NCBI RefSeq assembly: GCF_003234115.2
Contig: NZ_CP126251.1
Span: 2,046,001-2,110,000 of the forward strand
Source of the DNA: Curtobacterium sp. MCPF17_002
Lineage (GTDB): Bacteria; Actinomycetota; Actinomycetes; Actinomycetales; Microbacteriaceae
Length of the DNA: 64,000 nt
Reading direction: 5' to 3'
Position 1 is the first letter of the stretch; the number at the start of each line of letters is the position of its first letter. Made by a program: the position numbers and the translations under genes. This document shows positions 33,105 to 41,593 of the stretch, in pieces. The notes under the pieces were generated by a model that was given only the letters and a program-made list of their open reading frames with translations, had not been told where the DNA came from and searched no databases.

Positions 33105-33887
33105 TCAGGCCGCGCGCGCGGTGTACCGGCCGGCGTCCTTCGTCACGGTCAGTTCGACGCCGAACGCGGTGGTGAGCGTCTCGGCGGTGAGGACCTCGTC
33201 GATCGGGCCGGCGGCCTGCACGTGCCCCTCGGCGAGCACCAGCGCGTGGGTGAACCCCGCGGGGATCTCCTCGACGTGGTGGGTGACGATGACGATCGCC
33301 GGCGAGTCCTCGCTCTGCGCGTAGCCGCTGAGGGTCCGGACGAGGCTCTCGCGTGCGCCGAGGTCGAGCGACGCGGCCGGTTCGTCGAGGAACAGGATCT
33401 CCGGGTCGGTCATCACGGCGCGGGCGATCTGGACGCGCTTCTGCTCGCCGTCGCTCAGCTCGCCGAAGGTGCGGTCCGTGAAGGCGCCGAGGCCCCACTC
33501 GTCGAGCACACGCTGGGCACGACGGACGTCGAGCTCCTCGTACTCCTCGTTCCAGCGGCCGGTCACCGAGTACGCCGCGGTGAGCACGACGTCGATGACC
33601 TTCTCGGTCACCGGGATCCGGCGGGCGAGCGCGGTCGACGCGAAGCCGATCCGGGGCCGGAGCTCGAACAGGTCGGCGCCGCCGAGCTCGGTGCCGAGGA
33701 CCTCGACCTCACCCGAGGTGGGGAAGGTCTGCGCACCGGCGACCTGCAGCAGCGTGGTCTTGCCGGCACCGTTGGCCCCGAGCACGACCCAGCGTTCGTC
33801 GTCCTGCACCTCCCACGAGATCTCGTCGAGGATGGTGGCCCCGTTGCGGACCACGGAGACGTCTGACAAGCGCACGACCGAGGGCAT
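33105..33887 (-). CDS. ABC transporter ATP-binding protein (stand-alone)
   Basis: A 260-aa ATPase. Walker A is GANGAGKTT, the Q-loop region is [10 protein letters not shown], the signature is [16 protein letters not shown], Walker B is [12 protein letters not shown], and the switch His is in [11 protein letters not shown]. No permease gene adjoins it; it lies between rpmE2 and glgA. The sequence is closest in style to the YlmA/ModF-like molybdate-type ATPases found alone in actinobacteria, so it may have a non-transport role. The ATG at 33887 is 9 nt after the glgA stop, suggesting they are read together. Confidence 0.85.
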   Translation of the reverse strand: MPSVVRLSDVSVVRNGATILDEISWEVQDDERWVVLGANGAGKTTLLQVAGAQTFPTSGEVEVLGTELGGADLFELRPRIGFASTALARRIPVTEKVIDVVLTAAYSVTGRWNEEYEELDVRRAQRVLDEWGLGAFTDRTFGELSDGEQKRVQIARAVMTDPEILFLDEPAASLDLGARESLVRTLSGYAQSEDSPAIVIVTHHVEEIPAGFTHALVLAEGHVQAAGPIDEVLTAETLTTAFGVELTVTKDAGRYTARAA

Positions 33888-33896
33888 GCGTCAAGC

Positions 33897-35096
33897 CTAC
33901 GGGTTCCGGCCGAGCACCTCGTCGTAGACCTGCCGTGTCCGCTGGGCGATCGCGTCCCAGGTGAACTCGGTCTCGACGCGGAGGCGCCCGGCGCGGCCCA
34001 TGAGCTTCGCGAGCCCCTCGTCGGCGAGGACCTCCTCGAGGGTCGCGGCGAGGTCGGCCACGTAGCGGTCGGGGTCGGTCGGCGTGCCGGTGCCGTCCTG
34101 CGCCTGGTCGATCGGGACGATGCGGCCGGTGAGCCCGTCGGCGACGACCTCGGGGATGCCGCCGGTGCCGGTGCCGACCACGGGGATGCCACATGCCATG
34201 GCCTCGAGGTTGACGATGCCGAGCGGCTCGTAGATCGAGGGGCACACGAACACGGTGCCCGACGACAGCACGTTCACGATCTCCTGGTGGGAGAGCATCC
34301 GGTCGATCCAGACGACGCCCTCGCGCTGTTCGCGGAGCGACTCGACGAGGCCGGTGACCTCGGCCATGATCTCCGGTGTGTCCGGGGCACCGGCGCAGAG
34401 CACGATCTGGACGTCCTCGGGGAGCGACGCCACGGCACGGAGCAGGTAGGGCAGGCCCTTCTGCCGGGTGATGCGGCCGACGAACACGACGGAGCGCTTC
34501 GACGGGTCGATCCCGAGCGCGCGCACGGCGTCCTCGTCGACGGTCGGCTTCCACTCCTCGATGTCGATGCCGTTGTAGACGACGTGGACCTTCGCGGGGT
34601 CGATCGACGGGTACGAGCGGAGGATGTCGGCACGCATGGCCTTCGACACCGCGATGACGCCGTCGGCCTGCTCGAACGCCTCGCGCTCCATCCAGCTCGA
34701 CAGGCGGTACCCGCCGCCGAGCTGCTCGGCCTTCCACGGGCGGAGCGGCTCGAGGCTGTGGGCGGTGACGACGTGCGGGATGCCGTAGGTCAGCTGCGCG
34801 ATCCGGCCCGCGGAGTTCGCGTACCAGGTGTGCGAGTGCACGACGTCGGCGCCCTCGACGTCCGCGGCGATCGCGACGTCGGTGCCGAGCGCCTGCAGTG
34901 CGCCGTTCGCCTGCTCGAGGCCGTCGGGCGTGCGGTAGGCCCACACGTCGGCCTCGTCGCGGAACGCCCCGAAGGCGCGGACACGTACTTCGGTGTCCGT
35001 TCCGGACCGCAGCGCCGCGGTCAGTTCGGCCACGTGGACACCCGCACCGCCGTAGACCTCCGGCGGATACTCCCTGGTCAGCAGATCGACTCGCAC
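33897..35096 (-). CDS. glgA: Glycogen synthase / maltose-1-phosphate synthase (GT5/GT4-like)
   Basis: A 399-aa GT-B glucosyltransferase using ADP-glucose. The N-terminal start [21 protein letters not shown] contains the KxGG-equivalent loop. The donor half has [20 protein letters not shown] and the motif [28 protein letters not shown]. Actinobacterial proteins of this length annotated GlgA were shown in Mycobacterium to make maltose-1-phosphate (GlgM) for the GlgE pathway, so either activity is possible. GTG 35096 is 6 nt from a TACGTT -10. It is divergent from glgC, with 47 bp between starts, so supply and use of ADP-glucose are co-located. Confidence 0.88.
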   Translation of the reverse strand: MRVDLLTREYPPEVYGGAGVHVAELTAALRSGTDTEVRVRAFGAFRDEADVWAYRTPDGLEQANGALQALGTDVAIAADVEGADVVHSHTWYANSAGRIAQLTYGIPHVVTAHSLEPLRPWKAEQLGGGYRLSSWMEREAFEQADGVIAVSKAMRADILRSYPSIDPAKVHVVYNGIDIEEWKPTVDEDAVRALGIDPSKRSVVFVGRITRQKGLPYLLRAVASLPEDVQIVLCAGAPDTPEIMAEVTGLVESLREQREGVVWIDRMLSHQEIVNVLSSGTVFVCPSIYEPLGIVNLEAMACGIPVVGTGTGGIPEVVADGLTGRIVPIDQAQDGTGTPTDPDRYVADLAATLEEVLADEGLAKLMGRAGRLRVETEFTWDAIAQRTRQVYDEVLGRNP

Positions 35097-35102
35097 GCGT
35101 TC

Positions 35103-35136
35103 AACGTAACCGGTTCCCAGTGCTGACGCCTACTGT
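35103..35136. promoter_or_regulatory. Divergent leaderless promoters of glgA and glgC
   Basis: TACGTT on the minus strand (35108-35103) lies 6 nt before the glgA GTG. TACTGT on the plus strand (35131-35136) lies 7 nt before the glgC ATG at 35144. Both messages should start at or within a base or two of their start codons. The 22 bp between the boxes would be shared by any common regulator. Confidence 0.6.
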
Positions 35137-35143
35137 GAGCGGC

Positions 35144-36385
35144 ATGGCACCAAAGAAGGTATTCGGCATCGTGCTCGCCGGAGGCGAGGGAAAACGGCTC
35201 ATGCCGCTCACGGCCGACCGCGCGAAGCCCGCAGTCCCGTTCGGCGGGAACTTCCGACTCATCGACTTCGCGCTCTCGAACCTGGTGAACTCCGGGCTGC
35301 AGAAGATCGTCGTCCTGACGCAGTACAAGTCGCACAGCCTGGACCGCCACGTCGCGGAGACCTGGCGCATGGAGGGCCTCCTCGGCTCGTACGTCGCATC
35401 GGTGCCGGCGCAGCAGCGACTCGGCAAGCGCTGGTTCGCCGGCTCGGCCGACGCGATCCTGCAGTCGCTCAACCTGCTCCGTGACGAACGACCCGACATC
35501 GTCGTCGTGGTCGGCGCGGACCACGTGTACCGGATGGACTTCCACCAGATGGTCGAGGCGCACATCGCGTCCGGTCGCAGTGCCACGGTCGCAGCGATCC
35601 GTCAGCCGATCGGACTCGCCGACCAGTTCGGCGTCATCCAGGTGGCCGCCGACGACCCGACGAAGATCGAGGCCTTCCTCGAGAAGCCGAAGGACGCCGT
35701 CGGGCTGGCCGACTCCCCCGGCGAGATCCTCGCCTCGATGGGCAACTACGTCTTCAACGCCGACGCCCTCGTCGACGCGGTGCTCCGCGACGGTCAGATC
35801 GAGACGTCGGACCACGACATGGGCGGCGACATCGTCCCGGACTTCGTGAACCGCGGCGACGCCGGCGTGTACGACCTCAAGCGCAACGACGTGCCCGGCT
35901 CGAACGAGCGCGACCGGTACTACTGGCGCGACGTGGGGACGATCGACTCGTTCTACGACGCCCACATGGACCTCATCGCCCCCGTGCCGGTCTTCAACCT
36001 GTACAACCGGGACTGGCCGATCTTCAACCAGCAGACGAACCTGCCCCCGGCGAAGTTCGTGCGGGACGCCAACGGCAACACCGGGTCGACCGTCGACTCC
36101 CTCGTGTCGCTCGGCTGCCTCGTCTCCGGTGCGCAGGTCGAGCGCAGCATGATCGGGCCGTGGTGCGGCATCGACTCGGGCGCGAAGGTGCTCGACTCGA
36201 TCGTGTTCGAACGGGCGTCGATCGGCGCCGGTGCGATCGTGAACCGCGCGATCCTCGACAAGGACGTCGTCATCGCCCCCGGCGCGCAGGTGGGCGTCGA
36301 CCGCGAGGCGGACGAGGCACGCGGTTTCACCGTCACCGAGTCCGGCATCACCGTGGTCGGCAAGGGCGTCCGCGTCGACGCGTAG
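35144..36385 (+). CDS. glgC: Glucose-1-phosphate adenylyltransferase
   Basis: GlgC makes ADP-glucose from ATP and glucose-1-phosphate, the committed step of glycogen synthesis. The 413-aa product has the nucleotide loop [26 protein letters not shown] at residues 10-35, and [14 protein letters not shown] with the metal Asp. IEAFLEKP contains the Glu-Lys that binds glucose-1-phosphate, and [16 protein letters not shown] follows. The C-terminal half is a left-handed beta-helix (hexapeptide-like [19 protein letters not shown]) used for allosteric control. Leaderless ATG, 7 nt from TACTGT. A family A hairpin separates it from the next gene. Confidence 0.95.
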   Translation: MAPKKVFGIVLAGGEGKRLMPLTADRAKPAVPFGGNFRLIDFALSNLVNSGLQKIVVLTQYKSHSLDRHVAETWRMEGLLGSYVASVPAQQRLGKRWFAGSADAILQSLNLLRDERPDIVVVVGADHVYRMDFHQMVEAHIASGRSATVAAIRQPIGLADQFGVIQVAADDPTKIEAFLEKPKDAVGLADSPGEILASMGNYVFNADALVDAVLRDGQIETSDHDMGGDIVPDFVNRGDAGVYDLKRNDVPGSNERDRYYWRDVGTIDSFYDAHMDLIAPVPVFNLYNRDWPIFNQQTNLPPAKFVRDANGNTGSTVDSLVSLGCLVSGAQVERSMIGPWCGIDSGAKVLDSIVFERASIGAGAIVNRAILDKDVVIAPGAQVGVDREADEARGFTVTESGITVVGKGVRVDA

Positions 36386-36412
36386 ACGAGACGCGGACCA
36401 CCAGGTCTGCCT

Positions 36413-36450
36413 GGAGGCGCGGCGCACGTCACACGACGCGCCGCGCCTCC
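36413..36450. terminator. Family A hairpin downstream of glgC (copy 5)
   Basis: Perfect 13-bp stem (GGAGGCGCGGCGC with GCGCCGCGCCTCC) and a 12-base loop, 27 nt past the glgC stop and 9 nt before the serB -10. Confidence 0.65.
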
Positions 36451-36459
36451 GTCAGTCGG

Positions 36460-36465
36460 TACCGT
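36460..36465 (+). promoter_or_regulatory. -10 element of the serB-like gene
   Basis: TACCGT is followed by 6 nt (TGGTCC) and GTG 36472, leaderless. Confidence 0.55.
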
Positions 36466-36471
36466 TGGTCC

Positions 36472-37110
36472 GTGCCCCGCTTCCTCGTCGTCCTCGATGC
36501 CGATTCCACGCTCCTCGAGGACGAGGTCATCGAACTGCTGGCGGACACCGCCGGGACCCGGCCACAGGTCGCCGCGATCACGGAGCGCGCAATGCGCGGG
36601 GAGATCGACTTCGCGGCGAGCCTCCGGGAGCGTGTCGGAACCCTGGCGGGCCTCCAGGCCGACGTCTTCCGTCGTGCACAGGACGCGGTCCGTGTGACGC
36701 GCGGCGCTGACGAACTCGTCCGCGGCGTGCACGCCGCCGGCGGCACCGTGGGTGTGGTCTCGGGGGGCTTCCACGAGGTCCTCGACCCGTTCGCCGCGCG
36801 CCTCGGCCTCGACCACTGCCGGGCGAACCGGCTCGAGGTGACCGACGGCGTGCTCACCGGACGCGTCCTCGGGGACGTGGTGGACGCGCACGCGAAGGCG
36901 GTCGCCCTGCGGGAGTGGGCCGCCGAGGACGGCGTGGACACCACCAGGACCGTCGCGATCGGCGACGGGGCGAACGACCTCGAGATGATGCGCGTCGCGG
37001 CGCTGTCGGTGGCGTTCGACGCAAAGCCGCGGGTGCGCGAGCAGGCCGACGTGGCGGTCGTGGACCGCGACCTGTCGAGCGTGCTCGCGACGCTCGGCCT
37101 CCGCGGCTAG
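36472..37110 (+). CDS. serB: Phosphoserine phosphatase (HAD superfamily)
   Basis: A 212-aa HAD hydrolase that releases phosphate from phosphoserine, the last step of serine synthesis. HAD motif I reads VVLDADSTLLEDE: the nucleophile Asp is followed by Ala-Asp, matching the SerB DxDST form. Motif II is GVVSGGFHEVLDPFA, the Lys of motif III is in AHAKAVALREWA, and motif IV is VAIGDGANDLEMM. There is no N-terminal ACT domain, unlike mycobacterial SerB2. The GTG is 6 nt from the -10. The tract after the stop is a tandem hairpin repeat. Confidence 0.9.
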   Translation: MPRFLVVLDADSTLLEDEVIELLADTAGTRPQVAAITERAMRGEIDFAASLRERVGTLAGLQADVFRRAQDAVRVTRGADELVRGVHAAGGTVGVVSGGFHEVLDPFAARLGLDHCRANRLEVTDGVLTGRVLGDVVDAHAKAVALREWAAEDGVDTTRTVAIGDGANDLEMMRVAALSVAFDAKPRVREQADVAVVDRDLSSVLATLGLRG

Positions 37111-37184
37111 CGATCCAGCCGCGCCGGCCGCCGGCGCGGCGAGCGATCCAGCCGCGCCGGCCGCCCGCGCGGCGAGCGATCCAG
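37109..37184. repeat. 33-bp tandem repeat forming hairpins, between serB and fabG
   Basis: AGCGATCCAG occurs at 37109, 37142 and 37175. The first two copies are each followed by CCGCGCCGGCCGCC and an inverted GGCGCGGCG, making two adjacent hairpins between convergent stops. Probably a bidirectional terminator made by duplication. Confidence 0.7.
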
Positions 37185-37189
37185 CAGGG

Positions 37190-37903
37190 TCAGTGACCCA
37201 TGCCGAGGCCGCCGTCGACCGGGATGACCGCACCCGAGATGTACCCGGCGCCGTCCCCGGCGAGGAACAGCGTGGCGTCGGCGACGTCGTCGACCGAGCC
37301 GTAGCGCGCCGCGGGGATCTGCTTCTTGAACTCCGCCTGGAGCTCCTCGGGCAGGGCCGCCGTCATGTCGGTCTGGATGAACCCGGGCGCGACGACGTTG
37401 GCGGTGATGCCGCGCGACCCGAGCTCGCGGGTGATCGAGCGGGCCATGCCGACGAGGGCGGCCTTCGACGAAGCGTAGTTCACCTGGCCGACCTGGCCGT
37501 AGGCGCCGACGACGCTCGACATGAGCACGATGCGTCCGAACTTCGCCTTCATCATGCCCTTCGTGACGCGCTTGACGACGCGGAAGGTGCCGGTGAGGTT
37601 CGTGTCGATGACGCTCGTGAAGTCGTCCTCGGACATCCGGAGCAGGAGCTGGTCGTTCGTGATCCCGGCGTTGGCGACGAGGACCTCGATCGGGCCGAGC
37701 GCCGCCTCGACCTGCGTGAACGCGGCGTCGACCGAGGCGGTGTCGGTGATGTCGGCCTGCACCGTGAGCGCACCCTCGGGGCCGCCCTGGCCGCTCCGGG
37801 ACGTCACGGCGACGCGGTGTCCGGCGGCGACGAACCGCGCGGCGAGGGCGTGGCCGATGCCGCGGTTGCCGCCGGTGACGAGGACGGTACGGGGGGTGCT
37901 CAT
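37190..37903 (-). CDS. fabG: 3-oxoacyl-[acyl-carrier-protein] reductase
   Basis: A 237-aa short-chain dehydrogenase. The NADP motif is VLVTGGNRGIGHALA (residues 7-20), the structural NAG is VANAGITND, and the catalytic Ser, Tyr and Lys are in VLMSSVVGAYGQVGQVNYASSKAAL. The C-terminal motif GYISGAVIPVDGGLGMGH is the FabG signature, and the closest style is the actinobacterial FabG1/MabA group. It reduces beta-ketoacyl-ACP in fatty-acid elongation. ATG 37903 has GGAG five bases upstream; the longer open frame upstream is low complexity and rejected. No other fab gene adjoins it. Confidence 0.88.
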   Translation of the reverse strand: MSTPRTVLVTGGNRGIGHALAARFVAAGHRVAVTSRSGQGGPEGALTVQADITDTASVDAAFTQVEAALGPIEVLVANAGITNDQLLLRMSEDDFTSVIDTNLTGTFRVVKRVTKGMMKAKFGRIVLMSSVVGAYGQVGQVNYASSKAALVGMARSITRELGSRGITANVVAPGFIQTDMTAALPEELQAEFKKQIPAARYGSVDDVADATLFLAGDGAGYISGAVIPVDGGLGMGH

Positions 37904-38037
37904 GGTCGCTCCGTTCGGGGGTGGGGGTGCTCGGCGCGCCGGACCGGGAGCCGGTCGGACACGCCCGGACGAGCGTACCCGAGCCGATACCCGCACCTGT
38001 CCCCCGCGTGCTGCCCACAACTGTCAGTGGTCGGGCT

Positions 38038-38043
38038 TAGGCT
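38038..38043 (+). promoter_or_regulatory. -10 element of the DUF3099-SURF1 operon
   Basis: TAGGCT lies 28 bp before the ATG at 38071, and AGAGGAAAG supplies the ribosome site. Confidence 0.5.
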
Positions 38044-38070
38044 GGAGCAGGGCAGAGGAAAGAACATCGG

Positions 38071-38490
38071 ATGAAGACGACGAACAGCATCACGTCCCTC
38101 CCGGACTCACCGGAGCAGGATCGGGCGCACCGCCTGTCCCGCTACGTCTGGCAGATGGCATTCCGTGTGATCTGTTTCGTCGGTGCCGTGTTGGTGTGGT
38201 CCGTGTGGCACACCTGGCTCGCCGTGATCCCGATCGTCCTGGCCGGTGTGATCCCCTGGGTCGCCGTGGTCATCGCGAACGCCGGCAACCACACCGAGAG
38301 CGACATCGTCTCCCCCGCCGGTGCCATCGAGCTCTACGACGCCGTCGACCCGCGCCTCCGCGAACAGCAGGAGGACGCCCGCGCCGAGGCCTACCGCGCC
38401 GAGCAGGACCGCCTCCGCGAAGCCGCGCAGCACGCGCAGGAAGAGTGGCAGCGGAACGGCGACCGGTCCCGGGTGTGGGGTCGTCGCTGA
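38071..38490 (+). CDS. DUF3099 membrane protein
   Basis: A 139-aa membrane protein of the actinobacterial DUF3099 family, recognised by SITSLPDSPEQDRAHRLSRY followed by two membrane helices at about residues 27-45 (WQMAFRVICFVGAVLVWSV) and 50-70 (WLAVIPIVLAGVIPWVAVVIA). The C-terminal half is a charged helix (RLREQQEDARAEAYRAEQDRLREAAQH), probably a cytoplasmic coiled coil. Function unknown. Its last base is the A of the next ATG, so the three genes to SURF1 are translationally linked, which hints at a role near cytochrome oxidase assembly. Confidence 0.82.
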   Translation: MKTTNSITSLPDSPEQDRAHRLSRYVWQMAFRVICFVGAVLVWSVWHTWLAVIPIVLAGVIPWVAVVIANAGNHTESDIVSPAGAIELYDAVDPRLREQQEDARAEAYRAEQDRLREAAQHAQEEWQRNGDRSRVWGRR

Positions 38491-38798
38491 TGGGCGCCAC
38501 CTTCGACCTCTTCACCGAGCCGGGCACCGCTCCCGTGTGCTCGCGCGCCGGCTGCGTCGAGGCGGCGGCCTGGCGCGTGAACTGGCGCAACCCGCGGATC
38601 CACGCCATCGACCGCGTGAAGATCTGGGCCGCGTGCGAAGAGCACCGCGACTTCCTCGCCGACTACCTGCGCTCCCGCTCCTTCCCCGTCCGGGTGACCG
38701 GCATGCACGAGGACGTGGACCGTCTCGACGACGAGCGCGACCCGGCCGACGCCCCGAAGAACGACGTCGGTGCGCGTGCGGCCGGTGAGCGTCGGTGA
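38490..38798 (+). CDS. Small conserved Cys/His protein of unknown function
   Basis: A 102-aa soluble protein with a possible metal site: CSRAGC (Cys pair five apart) and, 27 residues later, CEEH. Between them is AAAWRVNWRNPRIHAIDRVKIW. The tail is acidic and disordered. Similar proteins are found upstream of SURF1 in related actinobacteria, but I know of no demonstrated function. ATG 38490 overlaps the DUF3099 stop by one base (TGATG), and its own stop overlaps the SURF1 GTG by 4 bp. A zinc-ribbon or thiol role is an inference. Confidence 0.7.
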   Translation: MGATFDLFTEPGTAPVCSRAGCVEAAAWRVNWRNPRIHAIDRVKIWAACEEHRDFLADYLRSRSFPVRVTGMHEDVDRLDDERDPADAPKNDVGARAAGERR

Positions 38799-39787
38799 CG
38801 GACCCGTTCGACCCCGGCTCCCGGTACGGCCGGCGGCACGCGCAGAAGCTCGAGCGGGCAGCCTCGGCCGACCGCGCGCGGACCCGCGGCACCGCCGACG
38901 ACCCCGGTGTACCCGAGCGTGACCCGGACGAACCGTTCGTCGGCTGGCGGTTCGTGCAGAGCCGGCGCTGGCTCGGCTACTTCGCCATCGCGGTCGCCTT
39001 CGCCATCGTGTGCACCCTGTTCGGCATGTGGCAGTGGGACCGCCGGAACGAGGCCGTCCGGCAGAACGACCAGGTCGCGCTGAACTACGAACACACCCCG
39101 GTCCCGCTCGACCGGGCGCTCCCCCGGGCCGCGAGCTGGGACGAGTCGCTCACGTGGCTCCGCGTCGAGGTCACCGGCCGCTACGACGTCGACGACCAGC
39201 TGCTCGTCCGCAACCGCGTGCACAACGGCCAGCCCGGGTTCGAGGTCCTCACGCCGCTCGTCACCGCCGACGGCCGGGCGTTCGTCGTCGACCGCGGCTG
39301 GGTGCCCACCGGCAACGCGCAGGACGCCCCTGACCACGTGCCCGCGCCGCCGTCCGGCGAGGTCACCGCGATCGTCCGCCTGCAGCAGAGCGAGCCGCGC
39401 ATCCCGGGCCGTACCGACCCCGCCCACACCGACCAGGTGCAGTCGGTCACGCTGTCCGACGTCGCGAAGAAGGTCGACACGCCGATCTGGACCGGCGGCT
39501 ACGGCCAGCTCGCGTCCGAGTCGCCGGCGCCGGCCGAGGCGCGTCCGCTCGGCTGGGACCGTCCGACCGCGGACACCGGCCTGCACCTCAGCTACTTCAT
39601 CCAGTGGTTCATGTTCGCCGCCGGCGGGTTCGGGTTCCTCGCGTACCTGATGGTGCAGGAGTACCGGAACCTCAACCAGGACGACCCGGAGGAACGCGAA
39701 CGCGCCCTCGAGCGGCAGCGCCGCAAGGACGCCAAGCCGAAGACGGACGCCGAGATCGAGGACGAGCTCATCCAGGCGCGCCGCTGA
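38795..39787 (+). CDS. SURF1 family cytochrome oxidase biogenesis protein
   Basis: A 330-aa inner-membrane protein that helps insert haem A or assemble the aa3 oxidase. A polar N-terminus of 50 residues precedes the first helix (RRWLGYFAIAVAFAIVCTLFGMWQW, residues 57-81), whose end has the family FGMWQWDRR. The large external domain contains VEVTGRYD, QPGFEVLTPL and VDRGWVPTG. The second helix (YFIQWFMFAAGGFGFLAYLM, about residues 269-288) ends the core. Coupled by 4-bp overlap to the gene before. It fits with ctaA and ctaB about 7-9 kb away. Confidence 0.92.
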   Translation: MTDPFDPGSRYGRRHAQKLERAASADRARTRGTADDPGVPERDPDEPFVGWRFVQSRRWLGYFAIAVAFAIVCTLFGMWQWDRRNEAVRQNDQVALNYEHTPVPLDRALPRAASWDESLTWLRVEVTGRYDVDDQLLVRNRVHNGQPGFEVLTPLVTADGRAFVVDRGWVPTGNAQDAPDHVPAPPSGEVTAIVRLQQSEPRIPGRTDPAHTDQVQSVTLSDVAKKVDTPIWTGGYGQLASESPAPAEARPLGWDRPTADTGLHLSYFIQWFMFAAGGFGFLAYLMVQEYRNLNQDDPEERERALERQRRKDAKPKTDAEIEDELIQARR

Positions 39788-39817
39788 CGCTGGACCCATG
39801 ACGCTGCGCCCTTGACC

Positions 39818-39857
39818 GACTAGAGGCACGTGGCGGACCCGCCACGTGCCTCCAGTC
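39818..39857. terminator. Family A hairpin between SURF1 and ABC-F (copy 6)
   Basis: An 18-bp stem (GACTAGAGGCACGTGGCG, one mismatch) with a 4-base loop lies between convergent stops. The inner part of the stem (CACGTGGCG) differs from other copies on both arms and stays paired. Confidence 0.7.
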
Positions 39858-39878
39858 CGTCTCACCGCACCATCTGCG

Positions 39879-41477
39879 TCACGCGAGCTCGATGAGCTCC
39901 GCGTAGTCCTTGTTCCAGTGGTCCTCGGTGCCGTCCGGCAGCAGCAGCACCCGCTCGGGGTTGAGCGCCTCGACCGCACCGGCGTCGTGGGACACCAGGA
40001 CGACCGCGCCCTCGAAGCCGGCGAGGGCACCCAGGATCTCCTCGCGCGACGCCGGGTCCAGGTTGTTCGTCGGCTCGTCGAGCAGCAGGACGTTGGCGCC
40101 CGAGACGACGATCATCGCGAGTGACAGCCGGGTCTTCTCACCGCCGGAGAGCACGCCGGCCTTCTTGTAGCCGTCGTCGCCGGTGAACAGGAACGACCCG
40201 AGGACACGGCGGGCCTCGGTCTCGTTGAGGTCGGTCGACGCCGACACCATGTTCTCGATCACCGTGCGGTTGATGTCGATGTTCTCGTGCTCCTGCGCGT
40301 AGTACCCGATGCGCAGTCCGTGCCCGGGCTGGATCTCGCCGGTGTCGGGCTGGTCGGCTCCCGCCAGGATGCGGAGCAGCGTCGTCTTGCCGGCACCGTT
40401 GAAGCCGAGGATGACCACGCGCGAGCCGCGGTCGATCGCCAGGTCGACGCCGGCGAAGATCTCGAGCGACCCGTAGGACTTCGACAGCCCCTCGGCCATC
40501 AGCGGCGTGCGGCCGCACGGGGCCGGGGTGGGGAAGCGGATCTTCGCGACCCGGTCGGCGACGCGTTCGTCCTCGAGACCCGCGAGCAGCTTGTCGGCGC
40601 GCGCGACCATCTGGTGGGCCGCAGCCGCCTTCGACGCCTTCGCACCGAACCGAGCGGCCTGGTCCTTGAGCGTGGCGGCCTTCTTCTCGGCGCCGGCCCG
40701 CTCCTTGCGGCGGCGCTCCTCGTCGGCGACGCGCTGCCGCTGGTACAGCTTCCAGCCCATGTTGTAGATGTCGATGGTCTGACGGTTCGCGTCGAGGTAG
40801 AACACGCGGTTGACGACCTCGTCGACGAGCTCCACGTCGTGGGAGATGATGATGACGCCGCCCGGGTAGGTCTTCAGGTGCTCGCGGAGCCAGACGACCG
40901 AGTCGGCGTCGAGGTGGTTCGTCGGCTCGTCGAGGATCATCGTCTCGGCGTCCGAGAACAGGATGCGCGCGAGCTCGATGCGTCGACGCTGCCCACCGGA
41001 GAGCGTCTTGAGCTGCTGGTCGAGGATGCGGTCCGGCAGCTTGAGGTTCGACGCGATGGACGCCGCCTCGGCCTCGGCCGCGTAGCCGCCGAGCGCGTTG
41101 AACTGGTCGTCGAGCCGGCTGTAGCGACGCATCGCCTTCTCGGCGACGGCCGGGTCCTCGTGGGCCATGTCGAGCGTCGCGAGGCGGATGCCCTCCACGA
41201 GTTCGCCCAGCCCGCGGGCGTCGAGGATGCGCTTCCGCGCGGTCTCCTCCGGGTCGCCGGAGCGCGGGTCCTGCGGCAGGTAGCCGATCTCGCCACCGCG
41301 GTCGATCGTCCCGCCGTTCGGCTGGGTCTCACCCGCGAGGGCCTTCGTCATCGTCGTCTTCCCCGCGCCGTTGCGGCCGACGAGTCCGATCTTGTCGCCC
41401 TTCTCGACACGGAAGGACACGTCCTCCATGAGGAGGCGAGCTCCGACGCGGATCTCGAGTTCGTGCACGGCAAGCAC
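39879..41477 (-). CDS. ABC-F family ATPase
   Basis: A 532-aa soluble protein with two ABC domains joined by a charged helical linker, no membrane part. The first domain has GRNGAGKTT and signature LSGGQRRRIELARILF, and the linker is about residues 230-300 (ERRRKERAGAEKKAATLKDQAARF). The second domain has GFNGAGKTT and LSGGEKTRLSLAMIVV. ABC-F proteins act on the ribosome, easing stalling or protecting against antibiotics; which role applies here cannot be told. GTG 41477 is the start, without a strong ribosome site. It is divergent from bioY. Confidence 0.88.
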   Translation of the reverse strand: MLAVHELEIRVGARLLMEDVSFRVEKGDKIGLVGRNGAGKTTMTKALAGETQPNGGTIDRGGEIGYLPQDPRSGDPEETARKRILDARGLGELVEGIRLATLDMAHEDPAVAEKAMRRYSRLDDQFNALGGYAAEAEAASIASNLKLPDRILDQQLKTLSGGQRRRIELARILFSDAETMILDEPTNHLDADSVVWLREHLKTYPGGVIIISHDVELVDEVVNRVFYLDANRQTIDIYNMGWKLYQRQRVADEERRRKERAGAEKKAATLKDQAARFGAKASKAAAAHQMVARADKLLAGLEDERVADRVAKIRFPTPAPCGRTPLMAEGLSKSYGSLEIFAGVDLAIDRGSRVVILGFNGAGKTTLLRILAGADQPDTGEIQPGHGLRIGYYAQEHENIDINRTVIENMVSASTDLNETEARRVLGSFLFTGDDGYKKAGVLSGGEKTRLSLAMIVVSGANVLLLDEPTNNLDPASREEILGALAGFEGAVVLVSHDAGAVEALNPERVLLLPDGTEDHWNKDYAELIELA

Positions 41478-41535
41478 AGAGGACGTCCAATCAGTTGGTG
41501 GATGTGCACAACGGTGTGTGCGGGAGGTGCACCGC

Positions 41536-41541
41536 TACGCT
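41536..41541 (+). promoter_or_regulatory. -10 element of bioY
   Basis: TACGCT, about 52 bp before the bioY ATG. The leader then carries CTAGGAGAATCC as ribosome site. I saw no clear biotin operator. Confidence 0.45.
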
Positions 41542-41593
41542 GACGGGACCGATGGTCTCGAAACGGGACCAGCAGTCCATTCTAGGAGAATCC

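Noticed and set aside
37904..38020. Longer N-terminus for fabG
   Set aside because: The extension is Arg/Pro-rich with no homology, and ATG 37903 has GGAG at the right distance.
41478..41593. Riboswitch or biotin operator before bioY
   Set aside because: No recognised riboswitch fold and no clear inverted operator could be drawn; only a -10 and ribosome site are supported.
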